From the NCBI GenBank assembly GCA_903873185.1, contig CAIQNN010000050.1:1-58412 (forward strand): DNA of 58,412 bases. The letters are read 5' to 3'. The stretch comes from an uncultured Actinomycetes bacterium (GTDB lineage: Bacteria; Actinomycetota; Actinomycetes; Nanopelagicales; Nanopelagicaceae). Positions 17,414-26,963 of the stretch are shown piece after piece (the stretch's first letter is position 1; each line of letters begins with the position of its first letter). Both the position numbers and the translations under genes were made by a program. The notes beneath the pieces were generated by a model, which had not been told where the DNA came from, searched no databases, and worked only from the letters and a program-made list of their open reading frames with translations.

Positions 17414-18546
17414 AAAAGGTAACTGGCAATCTTCGAAGTAACTTCCGGGCCTTCGATAAGTGGTTGACGCTTTCAGTTTTCTTGCTGCTGGTTATGGGCA
17501 CCTTATTGGTTTATGCCGCGACTAAACAATGGTTTCAAACCCAAGGCCTTGATCCGCAATACTATTTAAAACGCCATATCTTAAATATTTTCATTGGAGT
17601 TCTCCTGACATGGGGAACAACTTTGATTGATTATCGATTGCTTCGTGCCTACACCCCAATACTTTGGGGACTTGGAACTCTTTCACTGTTAGCAGTCTTG
17701 GTCCCAGGCGTTGGAAGTACTGTTAACGGCGCCAAATCATGGATTGCACTCCCCGGTGGCTTTCAATTGCAACCAGCAGAGCTAGCGAAGATTTCAGTCA
17801 TCGTGGGCATGGCAATGATTTTGGCAGAGGGCCGTGGCGTAAATTCCGCTCCTACGGATATCGATGTACTTCGCGCTCTTGCCATAGCTGCAATTCCGAT
17901 GCTGCTAATTATTTTGCAGCCCGATCTCGGTGAAGTGTTAATTATTTCGGCGGCGGTAATTTCGATTATTGCAATCTCTGGTGCGCCTTCGCGCTGGGTT
18001 GTTGGCTTGCTCTTGCTCGGAGTACTTGGAAGTTTTGTGGCCGTGAAGTCTGGTGTGATTCATCAATACCAATTGAAGCGCTTGCAATCTTTTGTTGATC
18101 CAACAGCTGACCCCCAGCAGAGTGGCTACCAACTTCGCCAATCAAGAATCACGATCGGCTCTGGTGGCGTATTAGGTAAGGGCTTATTTAATGGCCCGCA
18201 GACCAACGGCCGCTTCGTCCCAGAGCAGCAGACTGACTTCATCTTTACCGTGGCGGGGGAGGAGCTTGGCTTCTTGGGTTCCGGCTTCATTTTGCTCTGC
18301 TTCGGGCTCTTCTTTTTTCGAGCTTTCATGATTGCTAGGCGGACCAATGACTTATTTGGGCGGTTGGTCTGCGTCGGGGTGATCGCCTGGTTCGCCTTCC
18401 AGACCTTTGAAAATATTGGAATGACGATGGGCTTGATGCCAATGACTGGGGTACCCCTGCCCTTTATGTCCTATGGCGGTTCCTCGATGTTTGCCAATCT
18501 AATTGGCCTCGGGCTGCTTCAGAATGTCCATTTACGCTCAAGATAG
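17410..18546 (+). CDS. rodA: RodA, SEDS peptidoglycan polymerase
   Basis: SEDS-family glycosyltransferase of the elongasome. The 378-residue protein has about ten membrane helices. Its conserved segments include the QPAELAKISVIVGMA region (with the GGFQLQPAE approach), LQPDLGE and the C-terminal PMTGVPLPFMSYGGSSM, the SEDS signature. It overlaps mrdA by 4 bp, giving the usual PBP2-RodA pair, and closes the mre operon. Confidence 0.95.
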   Translation: MKKVTGNLRSNFRAFDKWLTLSVFLLLVMGTLLVYAATKQWFQTQGLDPQYYLKRHILNIFIGVLLTWGTTLIDYRLLRAYTPILWGLGTLSLLAVLVPGVGSTVNGAKSWIALPGGFQLQPAELAKISVIVGMAMILAEGRGVNSAPTDIDVLRALAIAAIPMLLIILQPDLGEVLIISAAVISIIAISGAPSRWVVGLLLLGVLGSFVAVKSGVIHQYQLKRLQSFVDPTADPQQSGYQLRQSRITIGSGGVLGKGLFNGPQTNGRFVPEQQTDFIFTVAGEELGFLGSGFILLCFGLFFFRAFMIARRTNDLFGRLVCVGVIAWFAFQTFENIGMTMGLMPMTGVPLPFMSYGGSSMFANLIGLGLLQNVHLRSR

Positions 18547-18733
18547 CGCGGAATTTGACCGGAATCGGGTTTCGCCTAGTCATGGGGCTATACTTTGAAC
18601 AGCATTCAGCGCGTCGAGCGGTTCTGTTAGGACCTTAATTTCTCGCCATCGCAGCGAAGGCTAAAGCTTTAATCAAGTGACAGTTGGTATCCGTAGGTTT
18701 TTTAAGGAATTGCCCCTAATCGGGCCTAGCGAA

Positions 18734-18762
18734 GTACCTTTTCGCCGCTGGCGAACTGGTAC
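18734..18762 (+). promoter_or_regulatory. Hairpin in the RNase E/G 5' untranslated region
   Basis: GTACC, two bases, TTCGCC, loop GCT, GGCGAA, two bases, GGTAC: two perfect stems of 5 and 6 bp separated by a symmetric 2x2 internal loop. It ends 20 nt before the ATG at 18783. The remaining leader from 18547 holds a TATACT box at 18589 as a possible -10. RNase E in Enterobacteria controls its own mRNA through 5' hairpins; a similar role here is inference. Confidence 0.55.
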
Positions 18763-18782
18763 CCAGATGAGGATTTGGTGTT

Positions 18783-21086
18783 ATGGCTATTGAGCCAAAG
18801 GCAGCGCGCAAGCGCGCAGTAAAGAAGACTGTTGCAGCAAAACCAAGCAACGAATCAACCGAAGTACTCCCAGTTGCTGCTAAAACGGTGGCGAAGCGGG
18901 CGAAAAAAGAGGTTGTTGCGGTCCCACAAATCGAGAAAGCGCCGGTTAAAAAGGTCGCTAAAACGAGCGCACCCGTTCCAGTACCCCTTTTCCAGGCGCC
19001 GGAACTCAAAGTTGCGCCAAAAGTGGCAAAGAGTGAGATTCCAGTAAAGAAGTCAGCAAGTGCTCGCCCGGCCAGAGCAAATAATGAGGTAGCTCCGGCT
19101 ACAACTTCTGAAGCTGGCTCTGAAGATTCCGCAACCGATGAGGCAGCGCAAGAGCGTCGTCGACGTCGCCGGGGCGGTCGAGGCCGACGCAGAAGTGGCC
19201 GAGATACCACTGGCGAAGCAAGTTCTGATTTTCGCGATTCCGATAGTGATGAAGAGTTAGATCCAGGAAGTCTCGACACTGCCGAAAGCGGCGATAGTGA
19301 AGATTCAGCTGAAGGTGGAACTCATCGTCGACGTCGTCGTCGCCGTTCACAGAGCGATGGCATCACACCGGGCGAAACCGTTGATGAAGATGGCGTTCCA
19401 GTAGTCGTAAAAGTTCGGGAGCCACGCACTCGCGAAGATTCTCCTACTCGTACCGAGCGCCCAAGTCGCACTAATGATCGTAACGATCGTGGTCGAGATA
19501 AATTTGATCGTCGCAATAATCGTCGCGAACGCGAACCACGCGATTTCACTCGTCGTCGTGGCACCATCATCACCGAATCTGAATTTCTTGCTCGCAGAGA
19601 ATCTGTTGATCGCGAAATGTTGGTCCGCCAAATGGGCGACCGCACTCAGATCGCTGTGATGGAAGACAAGATTATGGTTGAGCATTACGTCAACCGAAAT
19701 AGCAATATTTCCTATGTCGGAAACGTCTACCTTGGTCGAGTTCAGAATGTATTGCCTTCAATGGAGGCGGCATTCATTGATATTGGTAAGGGTCGTAACG
19801 CCGTTCTCTATGCCGGTGAGGTTAACTGGGATGCTGCTGGACTTGCAGATGGTCACCCACGAAAGATTGAACATGTTTTAAAGACTGGCCAACCAGTTCT
19901 CGTTCAGGTAACCAAAGATCCAATCGGCCAAAAAGGTGCGCGGTTAACTAGCCAGATCTCCTTGCCTGGTCGTTATTTGGTTTATGTCCCTGGTGGCGAG
20001 ATGAGCGGTATTAGTCGTCGTTTGCCAGAGCAGGAGCGTTCGCGACTAAAAACAATTTTGAAGAACTTGATTCCAGAAGAAGCAGGTGTGATCGTTCGTA
20101 CCGCTTCCGAAGGTGCCAGCGAAGAAGAGTTAGAGCGCGATGTAATTCGGTTGAAGTCCCAATGGGATGACATCGAGAAGAAAGCAGCTTCTAGCAGCAC
20201 TTCTGCGCCATCACTTCTTTACAGCGAACCAGATCTAACGGTCCGCGTTATCCGCGATATCTTTAATGAAGATTTCCGCCGCTTAATCGTTCAAGGCGAT
20301 GAAGCATGGGATGACATCAATAATTATTTGGGCCACATTGCCCCTGAGCTCACTGCCAAAATCGAACGATGGACTGGCACTCGCGATCTCTTTACTGAAA
20401 ACCGAGTTGAAGAACAGCTCGCTAAGGCATTCGATCGCAAGGTCTATCTTCCATCTGGTGGTTCGCTGGTAATCGATCGCACTGAAGCGATGATTGTTAT
20501 CGATGTGAATACCGGAAAGTTCATCGGTAAAGGTGGAAACCTTGAAGAGACCGTTACCAAAAATAACTTGGAAGCAGCCGAAGAGATTGCCCGCCAACTT
20601 CGCTTACGCGATATGGGCGGCATCATCGTCATTGACTTCATCGATATGTCCCTGGAATCCAACCGCGATCAGGTACTTCGTCGCTTGGTTGAATGTTTAG
20701 GTCGAGATCGCACCAAGCATCAGGTCGCCGAAGTAACCTCGTTAGGTTTGGTCCAGATGACGCGAAAGCGCGTGGGCCAAGGTTTGATCGAAGCCTTCTC
20801 AACTACCTGCGAAAGCTGTGGGGGCCGCGGAATTCATATTCACAGCGAGCCAGTCCGAAAGGTCGCGCTCGATAAGGATATGGATCAGCGTTATGTCCAT
20901 CCGGTCGCCGAGGAAGAGGAAGAGATCGAGGTTTCGACTCCAGAGTCTGCGCCGCAACCTGCCGCTCAGGCCACCGCTCAGACCACCGTTCAAACCGATA
21001 TCGAGGTCGAATCTGAGGTCGAAACCCCACGACCTGAGCGTCGCCGTCGCCGAGCCGTTAGTACGGGGATCATCACCCCTTCCTAG
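18783..21086 (+). CDS. rne: Ribonuclease E/G family endoribonuclease
   Basis: Endonuclease of mRNA decay and rRNA/tRNA processing. The 767-residue protein has an unusual order for this family: a Lys/Ala-rich, then Arg-rich and acidic disordered N-terminal region of about 270 residues (RRRRRRGGRGRRRSG), then the S1/5' sensor domain (VGNVYLGRVQNVLPSMEAAF), the DNase I-like catalytic part with AMIVIDVNTGKF and GGIIVIDFIDM, and the zinc-link CESCGGRG. A short Gln/Ala/Thr/Arg-rich tail follows. Actinobacterial RNase E commonly has such N- and C-terminal disordered arms. GAGGA precedes the ATG. Confidence 0.95.
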   Translation: MAIEPKAARKRAVKKTVAAKPSNESTEVLPVAAKTVAKRAKKEVVAVPQIEKAPVKKVAKTSAPVPVPLFQAPELKVAPKVAKSEIPVKKSASARPARANNEVAPATTSEAGSEDSATDEAAQERRRRRRGGRGRRRSGRDTTGEASSDFRDSDSDEELDPGSLDTAESGDSEDSAEGGTHRRRRRRRSQSDGITPGETVDEDGVPVVVKVREPRTREDSPTRTERPSRTNDRNDRGRDKFDRRNNRREREPRDFTRRRGTIITESEFLARRESVDREMLVRQMGDRTQIAVMEDKIMVEHYVNRNSNISYVGNVYLGRVQNVLPSMEAAFIDIGKGRNAVLYAGEVNWDAAGLADGHPRKIEHVLKTGQPVLVQVTKDPIGQKGARLTSQISLPGRYLVYVPGGEMSGISRRLPEQERSRLKTILKNLIPEEAGVIVRTASEGASEEELERDVIRLKSQWDDIEKKAASSSTSAPSLLYSEPDLTVRVIRDIFNEDFRRLIVQGDEAWDDINNYLGHIAPELTAKIERWTGTRDLFTENRVEEQLAKAFDRKVYLPSGGSLVIDRTEAMIVIDVNTGKFIGKGGNLEETVTKNNLEAAEEIARQLRLRDMGGIIVIDFIDMSLESNRDQVLRRLVECLGRDRTKHQVAEVTSLGLVQMTRKRVGQGLIEAFSTTCESCGGRGIHIHSEPVRKVALDKDMDQRYVHPVAEEEEEIEVSTPESAPQPAAQATAQTTVQTDIEVESEVETPRPERRRRRAVSTGIITPS

Positions 21087-21111
21087 CAAATTTGGGGCGA
21101 ATCCAGCCAGT

Positions 21112-21168
21112 TTGACCGTATGGGGCTGGAATCCGTACCCTTACCCTCTGCCCACTTCCTAAAAGTGG
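21112..21168 (+). promoter_or_regulatory. rplU promoter and leader hairpin
   Basis: TTGACC (21112-21117), an 18-bp spacer and TACCCT (21136-21141) form a good promoter. The mRNA would then start with CCACTT-CCTAA-AAGTGG (21152-21168), a 6-bp hairpin followed by CTAGTTTT, about 50 nt before the GTG. It could be a weak attenuator for ribosomal protein autoregulation. Confidence 0.5.
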
Positions 21169-21220
21169 CTAGTTTTCTGCAGTTCCATAAGTTGGTTTAA
21201 AAGTTCAGGAAGGTGTCACC

Positions 21221-21529
21221 GTGTACGCGATCGTTAAAGCTGGCGGCCGTCAAGAGAAGGTTGCCGTTGGCGACACAGTTGTAGTCGATCGTATCGATGC
21301 TGCCATTGGCGACTCGGTCTCTTTCCCTGCGCTTCTGCTTGTTGATGGAACCACAATCACTTCAGATTCAAAGACGCTCTCGGGTGTCAAAGTAACAGGC
21401 GAAATTCTTTCGGCCGAAAAGGGTCCAAAGATCGACATCCTTCGTTACAAGAATAAGACCGGCTATCGCCGTCGTCAGGGTTTCCGTTCACAACTAACGC
21501 GGGTAAAAATCACCGCGATCAACCTGTAG
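21221..21529 (+). CDS. rplU: 50S ribosomal protein L21
   Basis: A 102-residue protein with the family start [20 protein letters not shown] and the C-terminal KRRQG-like rRNA-binding segment ([20 protein letters not shown]). GTG start with AGGAAGG upstream. It is followed 13 bp later by rpmA, the universal L21-L27 pair, and lies upstream of obgE as in most bacteria. Confidence 0.97.
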   Translation: MYAIVKAGGRQEKVAVGDTVVVDRIDAAIGDSVSFPALLLVDGTTITSDSKTLSGVKVTGEILSAEKGPKIDILRYKNKTGYRRRQGFRSQLTRVKITAINL

Positions 21530-21542
21530 GGGGTGTCGACTA

Positions 21543-21806
21543 ATGGCCAGTAAAAAGGGTGTCTCGTCTACGCGCAACGGTCGCGATTCAAAAGCTAAGT
21601 ATTTGGGTATCAAGCGTTATGCAGGTCAGGTTGTAAAGAGTGGCGAGATCTTGGTCCGTCAACGCGGCACCGTCTTCCACCCAGGACAGAACGTCGGCAT
21701 CGGAAAAGATGACACGCTATTTGCACTGCAAGCAGGTTCGGTTGAATTCGGCCGTGCTCGTGGTCGCAAGGTAGTTAACATTGTTGTTCCGGTACCAGTC
21801 GCCTAA
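21543..21806 (+). CDS. rpmA: 50S ribosomal protein L27
   Basis: An 87-residue protein containing the L27 signature [20 protein letters not shown]. The N-terminus reads [16 protein letters not shown], without the cleavable extension seen in Firmicutes. L27's N-terminus reaches the peptidyl-transferase centre. A strong terminator follows at 21824. Confidence 0.97.
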   Translation: MASKKGVSSTRNGRDSKAKYLGIKRYAGQVVKSGEILVRQRGTVFHPGQNVGIGKDDTLFALQAGSVEFGRARGRKVVNIVVPVPVA

Positions 21807-21823
21807 ATAGCGGATATTTTTGG

Positions 21824-21852
21824 ACGGGTCCGCGTTTGCGGGCCCGTTTTTT
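21824..21852 (+). terminator. Rho-independent terminator after rpmA
   Basis: ACGGGTCCGC and GCGGGCCCGT pair over 10 bp (one G-U) around loop GTTT, followed by six T. It separates the rplU-rpmA unit from obgE. Confidence 0.9.
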
Positions 21853-21888
21853 ATTTTCAGCGTAAGTTAAAGGAAGGAGGTCGCGCTA

Positions 21889-23361
21889 ATGGCATCTTTT
21901 GTTGATCGTGTGACGCTCCATGCAAGTGCAGGTTCTGGTGGCGATGGTTGTGTCTCTGTGCACCGCGAAAAGTTCAAGCCTCTGGGTGGCCCAGATGGCG
22001 GCAATGGTGGTCGTGGTGGCGATATCGTCTTAGTTGTTGACTCTGGAACAACTACCCTGCTTGATTTTCACCATTCACCTCACCGACGTGCTACCAATGG
22101 AAAATTGGGTTACGGCGATTACTGCAACGGCGCTGAAGGTAAGGATTTAGTTATGCCAGTTCCTAATGGGACTGTTGTCAAAGATGCCGACGGCAATGTT
22201 TTGGCAGATTTAATTGGCGAAGGTTTGCGCTTTATCGCGGCCCAAGGTGGCAAGGGCGGGTTGGGTAATGCTGGTCTGGCCTCATCCAAACGTCGAGCTC
22301 CAGGTTTCGCACTTAAAGGCGAAGCTGGCGAAGAACGAACGCTTACTCTTGAACTAAAAAGCGTTGCCGATATCGGATTAATTGGTTTCCCAAGCGCTGG
22401 CAAGTCCTCATTGATTGCAGCTATTTCTTCGGCAAAGCCAAAGATTGCTGACTATCCATTTACAACGTTGGTTCCTAACTTGGGTGTTGTCCAAGCTGGC
22501 GATACTCGCTTTACCGTTGCCGATGTTCCAGGACTGATTCCTGGCGCTAGCGAAGGCAAAGGTTTGGGGCTCGAGTTCCTTCGCCACGTAGAACGCTGCG
22601 CTGCGCTGGTTCATGTCTTGGATTGCGGCACATTGGAATCAGATCGTGATCCAGTTCGAGATTTCGACATTATTGAAGAAGAGCTTTCCTACTATGGCGG
22701 TCTCTCTGAGCGGCCAAGGATCATTGCGCTTAATAAAGTAGATCTTCCTGATGGCAAGGCGATGGCCGATATGGTCCAGCCAATTTTAGAAGCGCGCGGC
22801 TATACCGTTTTCCAGATCTCGGCCGCCAGTCACATTGGATTGACCGAACTCAATTACGCCATGGCGCGCATCATTCAAGAGCAACGCAAAATTGAAGCCA
22901 CTAAAGTTAAATCGCGAATTATTCTGCGTCCGGTTGCCGTCAATGATTCCGGTTTCACAGTTACGGCTAATGAAGATGGCACCTTCACTGTGCTTGGCGA
23001 AAAACCAGTACGTTGGGTTAAACAAACCGATTTCGGTAATGCCGAAGCGATTGGTTACTTAGCTGATCGGCTAGCGATGCTTGGGGTAGAACGCGAGCTC
23101 TTTAAGAAGGGCGCAAAGGCCAAGAGCGAAGTTCAAATTGGCGAAGGCGAAATGGCAGTTATCTTTGATTGGGAACCAACAATCGAAGCTGGTGCTGAGC
23201 TTTTGGCTGGTATTCGTGGACAAGATCGTCGCCTGGAGTCACCTTGGGCCGGCGATTACATTGAGGATCCAGTTGATCAATTAAATGATGATGAGATTTC
23301 CATGCAATGGGAATACAACATTGAAGATCCAAAAGATCCGAGGATCGAAGGCGAAAAATGA
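21889..23361 (+). CDS. obgE: Obg GTPase
   Basis: Essential GTPase linked to 50S assembly and stress. The 490-residue protein has the glycine-rich Obg domain (about 1-158), then the G domain with G1 [11 protein letters not shown]3 [10 protein letters not shown] and G4 NKVDLP, then the C-terminal OCT domain (about 345-425) and an acidic tail. A strong ribosome binding site (GGAAGGAGG) precedes the ATG. It overlaps proB by 4 bp; the obgE-proB-proA neighbourhood is common in Actinobacteria. Confidence 0.96.
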   Translation: MASFVDRVTLHASAGSGGDGCVSVHREKFKPLGGPDGGNGGRGGDIVLVVDSGTTTLLDFHHSPHRRATNGKLGYGDYCNGAEGKDLVMPVPNGTVVKDADGNVLADLIGEGLRFIAAQGGKGGLGNAGLASSKRRAPGFALKGEAGEERTLTLELKSVADIGLIGFPSAGKSSLIAAISSAKPKIADYPFTTLVPNLGVVQAGDTRFTVADVPGLIPGASEGKGLGLEFLRHVERCAALVHVLDCGTLESDRDPVRDFDIIEEELSYYGGLSERPRIIALNKVDLPDGKAMADMVQPILEARGYTVFQISAASHIGLTELNYAMARIIQEQRKIEATKVKSRIILRPVAVNDSGFTVTANEDGTFTVLGEKPVRWVKQTDFGNAEAIGYLADRLAMLGVERELFKKGAKAKSEVQIGEGEMAVIFDWEPTIEAGAELLAGIRGQDRRLESPWAGDYIEDPVDQLNDDEISMQWEYNIEDPKDPRIEGEK

Positions 23362-24473
23362 GCCGCGAACTTATTTCCACCGCCAAGCGAGTTGTCATCA
23401 AGGTTGGTTCTTCCACCTTGACTGGGTCCGCAGGTTCGGAACTAGATAGCACTGCAGTAGATGCATTGGTCGATTGCGTTGCGGCACTCAAACGCGAAGG
23501 CAAAGAAGTCGTTGTCGTTTCATCTGGCGCGATCGCTGCTGGTCTTGCGCCACTGGGACTTTCAGCTCGACCAAAAGATTTGGCAACGCAACAAGCGGCT
23601 GCGTCGGTCGGTCAAGGGCTATTAATCGCTCGTTACACCGAATCATTTCATCGCTACTCAGTAACTGCATCACAAGTTCTTTTGACGATCGAAGATGTGG
23701 TTCGTCGTTCCCACTATCAAAACGCCCAGCGCACGCTCTTTAAATTAATTCAACTTGGCGTCGTTCCAATTATTAACGAAAACGATTCAGTAGGAACTTC
23801 CGAAATCCGCTTTGGCGATAACGATCGGTTAGCTGCTTTGGTCTCACATCTAATAGGTGCCGACCTTTTGGTTTTGGTTACCGATATCGATGGTCTCTAT
23901 GACGCCCCACCTTCGACAGCCGGCGCTAAACGAATTTCTGAAATCAAGACTTTGCGAGATGTTAGCGATATTGAAGTTGGCGGCGTTGGCTCATCCGGCG
24001 TCGGCAGTGGGGGAATGGTCACCAAGATTGAAGCAGCCCGTATTGCCACAGGAGCTGGAATCTCCATGTTACTGACCACGCTTTCTGACCTTGGTGATGC
24101 GCTTCAGGGCGATGACCGTGGAACTTTCTTTCACCCAGTAAGTGATCGCAAGCCTTCTCGACTTCTTTGGTTACAGCATGCTTCCACGCCTCGTGGCCGC
24201 CTGATCTTGGATTATGGCGCAGTAAAGGCGATAAAGGAGCGCGGTGTTTCGTTGTTAGCAGTCGGAGTTACTGCAGTCGAAGGGCACTTCATTTCTGGCG
24301 ATACCGTTGAAATCGCCGACAAGGATGGCGTTGTCATCGCCCGCGGACTCGTTGCCTTCGATTCGGAAGAAATCCCACGGCTCTTGGGTAAGTCGATGAA
24401 GGAATTGCTGAGCGAGTTTGGCCCCGAGTTCGAGCGCGAACTAGTGCATCGAGATGACTTAGTTCTTCTTTAA
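23358..24473 (+). CDS. proB: Glutamate 5-kinase
   Basis: First step of proline synthesis, phosphorylating glutamate. The 371-residue protein has the amino acid kinase domain ([42 protein letters not shown]) and a C-terminal PUA domain from about residue 280. It is coupled to obgE by ATGA. Its TAA stop overlaps the stop of the convergent serine hydrolase gene, both using the TTAA at 24470-24473. proA lies beyond that gene. Confidence 0.95.
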   Translation: MSRELISTAKRVVIKVGSSTLTGSAGSELDSTAVDALVDCVAALKREGKEVVVVSSGAIAAGLAPLGLSARPKDLATQQAAASVGQGLLIARYTESFHRYSVTASQVLLTIEDVVRRSHYQNAQRTLFKLIQLGVVPIINENDSVGTSEIRFGDNDRLAALVSHLIGADLLVLVTDIDGLYDAPPSTAGAKRISEIKTLRDVSDIEVGGVGSSGVGSGGMVTKIEAARIATGAGISMLLTTLSDLGDALQGDDRGTFFHPVSDRKPSRLLWLQHASTPRGRLILDYGAVKAIKERGVSLLAVGVTAVEGHFISGDTVEIADKDGVVIARGLVAFDSEEIPRLLGKSMKELLSEFGPEFERELVHRDDLVLL

Positions 24474-25624
24474 AGCGTCGCGATCGTCATCAAGACTTTT
24501 GCAGTCTCGACTTCAGGATCGCCATCGGTTGGGTTGTCACTTAATTTAACAATAACCGTTCTGGTTGCTGGGTCGGTAAAAATATATTGACCGTGTAAAC
24601 CCAGAGCCAAATTAATACCAGGATAGGGGTGCCATACCTGTGCGCTATAACCCCATCCGTGATCGAGCGTTACTACTGGAGTACTGATTCTCGAAAGCCA
24701 TGCCGTGTCAATTATCGAGTGCGATGCGGCATAACCGCCGTTAATCATTGCCAACCCGACGCGCGCATAATCGCGAGCAGCCGCATTAAAGCAGCAGAAG
24801 GTTTTCTCTTGGCCACCAACGTGATCAACATTCCAGGTCGCGCGATATTGCGCACCAACCGGCTGCCAAACATTTTGGCTGAAGTAGTCTGCGACCTTAA
24901 TTCCAGTGACGCGATGAATTATCAATCCCAATAGTTGAGTGTTAACGCTTCGATAATCGGGTTTGGTGTCGGGAGCTTCAAACATTTTTCGGTTGTGCTT
25001 GATAAAGAAATTCAGATCAGTTGTTGCATACATTTGCGCGATACCGACGCCCCAGCCCGATGGTCCAGTTGGGTAATTATCCGAAACGCCAACTCCGCTC
25101 TCCATGTCCAGCAGGGATTGAATAGTTACCTGGTCAAAGGTGGTGCCAGTCTTATATTCGGGGAAATAATGTACGAAGGTGTCGCTCTCTTTGATCTTGC
25201 CCTGATGGATAAGTTGGCCGATCAAGATTGAGGTCATCGTCTTCGACACCGAGTAAGAAGGAAGTTCGGTGCTGGCGGTGATCCCAGGTTTGTAGTACTC
25301 GTAAGTGATGACGCCATTTCGGACCACCAGGAAGGCGTTGGTATTGCTCTTATCCAAGAACTCTTGCCAACCCAACGTGCTGGAACCCCATGGAACTGTG
25401 GCGGGCATGGTCTCCTTGGCCGTTGGCCAGACAATTGGGCTGGCGGCCGGGGCAATTATGTGGGCGGGCATCAAGGTTGGAGTTTTTGAGGCCGAGGCTA
25501 GAGCCAGACGAACTGAATCAATGGGGTTTGGATAGTGGATAAAACGAGTAAAGGCAGTGAGCAAGAAAGCGAAAGCCAAGAGGCCAATGGCAACGGTGCG
25601 AACCACTCGAAATAAACGTTTCAT
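24470..25624 (-). CDS. Serine hydrolase, class C beta-lactamase fold
   Basis: A 384-residue exported or membrane-anchored enzyme with an N-terminal hydrophobic helix (about residues 10-26, VAIGLLAFAFLLTAF). The beta-lactamase/NylB-like core has S125-V-S-K128 as the SxxK nucleophile motif, a Y/S-x-N-type segment YRSVNTQLLG, and HGQ in GLHGQYIFTD as the third motif. A vicinal Cys pair (FCCFN) is typical of the NylB-like subgroup. Substrate is unknown; these enzymes include esterases, amidases and peptidases, so resistance should not be assumed. It splits proB from proA and is transcribed divergently from proA. TAGGCT lies 6 nt before its ATG. Confidence 0.85.
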   Translation of the reverse strand: MKRLFRVVRTVAIGLLAFAFLLTAFTRFIHYPNPIDSVRLALASASKTPTLMPAHIIAPAASPIVWPTAKETMPATVPWGSSTLGWQEFLDKSNTNAFLVVRNGVITYEYYKPGITASTELPSYSVSKTMTSILIGQLIHQGKIKESDTFVHYFPEYKTGTTFDQVTIQSLLDMESGVGVSDNYPTGPSGWGVGIAQMYATTDLNFFIKHNRKMFEAPDTKPDYRSVNTQLLGLIIHRVTGIKVADYFSQNVWQPVGAQYRATWNVDHVGGQEKTFCCFNAAARDYARVGLAMINGGYAASHSIIDTAWLSRISTPVVTLDHGWGYSAQVWHPYPGINLALGLHGQYIFTDPATRTVIVKLSDNPTDGDPEVETAKVLMTIATL

Positions 25625-25656
25625 GAGTAGAGCCTATTGACCCGTAGGCTTAGTGC
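25625..25656. promoter_or_regulatory. Back-to-back promoters of serine hydrolase and proA
   Basis: Two identical -10-like boxes TAGGCT face away from each other: minus strand at 25636-25631 and plus strand at 25645-25650, forming AGCCTA-N8-TAGGCT. Each is exactly 6 nt from its start codon. With 32 bp between the two start codons, each promoter's -35 region must overlap the other gene's -10 box or start. Confidence 0.55.
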
Positions 25657-26925
25657 ATGGATGCCGCCGCAATGATTTCGGAATTAGCTGAAAAGGCGCG
25701 ATTGGCTGCGCGAACATTGGTCGCTGCGACCTCGAAAGAACGAGCTGGCGCTTTAGAAGCAATTGCCCAAACGATCGAAGCTAGTTCGGCCGAGATCATG
25801 GCCGCAAATGCAGTTGACCTTGCTCGCGCCGATGCCGCCGGTATGGCTACTTCAATGCGGGATCGATTACTTCTTACTCCGGAACGCATCCAAGGTATCG
25901 CCGCAGGAGCCCGCCAAGTTGCGGCGCTGCCAGATCCATTGGGAAAGACCCTGCGCGAGAGCACCTTGCCAAATGGTCTGCACTTAAAGCAGTTAAGCGT
26001 TCCATTTGGAGTCGTCGGAATGGTTTATGAGGCGCGCCCAAATGTGACGGTAGATGCTGCCGTAATTTTAATTATGTCGGGGAATGCGGCCTTGCTTCGA
26101 GGCTCCGCTTCGGCCTCGGCAAGTAATGAAGTTCTAGTTTCGGTGATGCGACGGGCGCTCGCTACTACTTCAATTTCACCCGAGATCATTCAGTTGGTTC
26201 CTTCAGATGATCGAAGCACAGTTCATGCGTTGCTCCATGCCAGGGGCCAAGTTGATCTAGTTATTCCTAGGGGGAGCGCTGCACTAATCCGAACCGTGGT
26301 TGATGACTCCACCGTTCCTACAATTGAGACCGGCGCTGGTGTCTGTCACGTTTATGTGGATGCCGAAGCTGACCTGGCAAAGGCGTTGCCAATTTTGATA
26401 AATTCCAAAACTCATCGGCCTAGCGTTTGCAATGCCGCAGAGACCTTGTTGGTTCACGCTTCAGTTGCCGAAGAATTTTTGCCAATTGCCCTCGCCGCGC
26501 TATCCGATTCCGGAGTTGTAATTCATGGCGATAACCAAGTCCTTGCAGTTGCAGCCAAACTTGGAATTCCAGCGGTAGCAGCCTCCGAGGAAGATTGGCA
26601 TACCGAATATAACTCCTTGGAAATGAACGTGGCCGTTGTCCCAAACCTTTTAAGCGCCGCCGACCATATTCATAAATACGGTACCAACCACACTGAAGCG
26701 ATCGTCACGGAATCCGATGCGAGCGCCGCTCAGTTTGTTGCCCTCTCCGATTGCGCCGCGGTCATGATCAACGCCTCGACTAGATTCACCGATGGCGAGC
26801 AGATGGGTTTTGGCGCCGAGATCGGGATTTCAAATCAGAAATTACATGCTCGGGGTCCAATGGGGCTGGAGCAGATGACCACAACGACGTGGATTGTCAG
26901 CGGCAACGGGCAGATCCGTAGCTGA
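25657..26925 (+). CDS. proA: Gamma-glutamyl phosphate reductase
   Basis: Second step of proline synthesis: NADPH-dependent reduction of glutamyl phosphate to the semialdehyde. The 422-residue aldehyde-dehydrogenase-fold protein contains PFGVVGMVYEARPNVTVD, the catalytic cysteine in HRPSVCNAAETLLVH and the C-terminal ARGPMGLEQMTT. The start has no ribosome binding site but has TAGGCT 6 nt upstream. It is separated from proB by the inserted serine hydrolase gene, so proB and proA are not cotranscribed. Confidence 0.95.
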   Translation: MDAAAMISELAEKARLAARTLVAATSKERAGALEAIAQTIEASSAEIMAANAVDLARADAAGMATSMRDRLLLTPERIQGIAAGARQVAALPDPLGKTLRESTLPNGLHLKQLSVPFGVVGMVYEARPNVTVDAAVILIMSGNAALLRGSASASASNEVLVSVMRRALATTSISPEIIQLVPSDDRSTVHALLHARGQVDLVIPRGSAALIRTVVDDSTVPTIETGAGVCHVYVDAEADLAKALPILINSKTHRPSVCNAAETLLVHASVAEEFLPIALAALSDSGVVIHGDNQVLAVAAKLGIPAVAASEEDWHTEYNSLEMNVAVVPNLLSAADHIHKYGTNHTEAIVTESDASAAQFVALSDCAAVMINASTRFTDGEQMGFGAEIGISNQKLHARGPMGLEQMTTTTWIVSGNGQIRS

Positions 26926-26945
26926 CATTTTTCCCGCTACTTTTT
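26918..26945 (+). terminator. Weak terminator after proA
   Basis: GTAGC and GCTAC pair over 5 bp around a 13-nt loop, followed by TTTTT. The stem is short. Confidence 0.3.
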
Positions 26946-26951
26946 AACCGA

Positions 26952-26957
26952 TAAGGT
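26952..26957 (+). promoter_or_regulatory. Candidate -10 box, gatC
   Basis: TAAGGT, then GAGGAC, then ATG at 26964. The intervening GAGG could also serve as a close ribosome binding site, so leaderless initiation is only one option. Confidence 0.35.
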
Positions 26958-26963
26958 GAGGAC

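Noticed and set aside
18716-19279. Long minus-strand reading frame opposite the start of the RNase E/G gene
   Set aside because: Its Arg/Ser/Ala-rich sequence mirrors the low-complexity Lys/Arg/Glu coding region on the plus strand, and no start signal or family resemblance is seen.
24470-25624. Calling the serine hydrolase an antibiotic-resistance beta-lactamase
   Set aside because: Only the shared fold motifs are visible; the vicinal cysteines and motif pattern fit NylB-like hydrolases, and nothing in the context suggests resistance.
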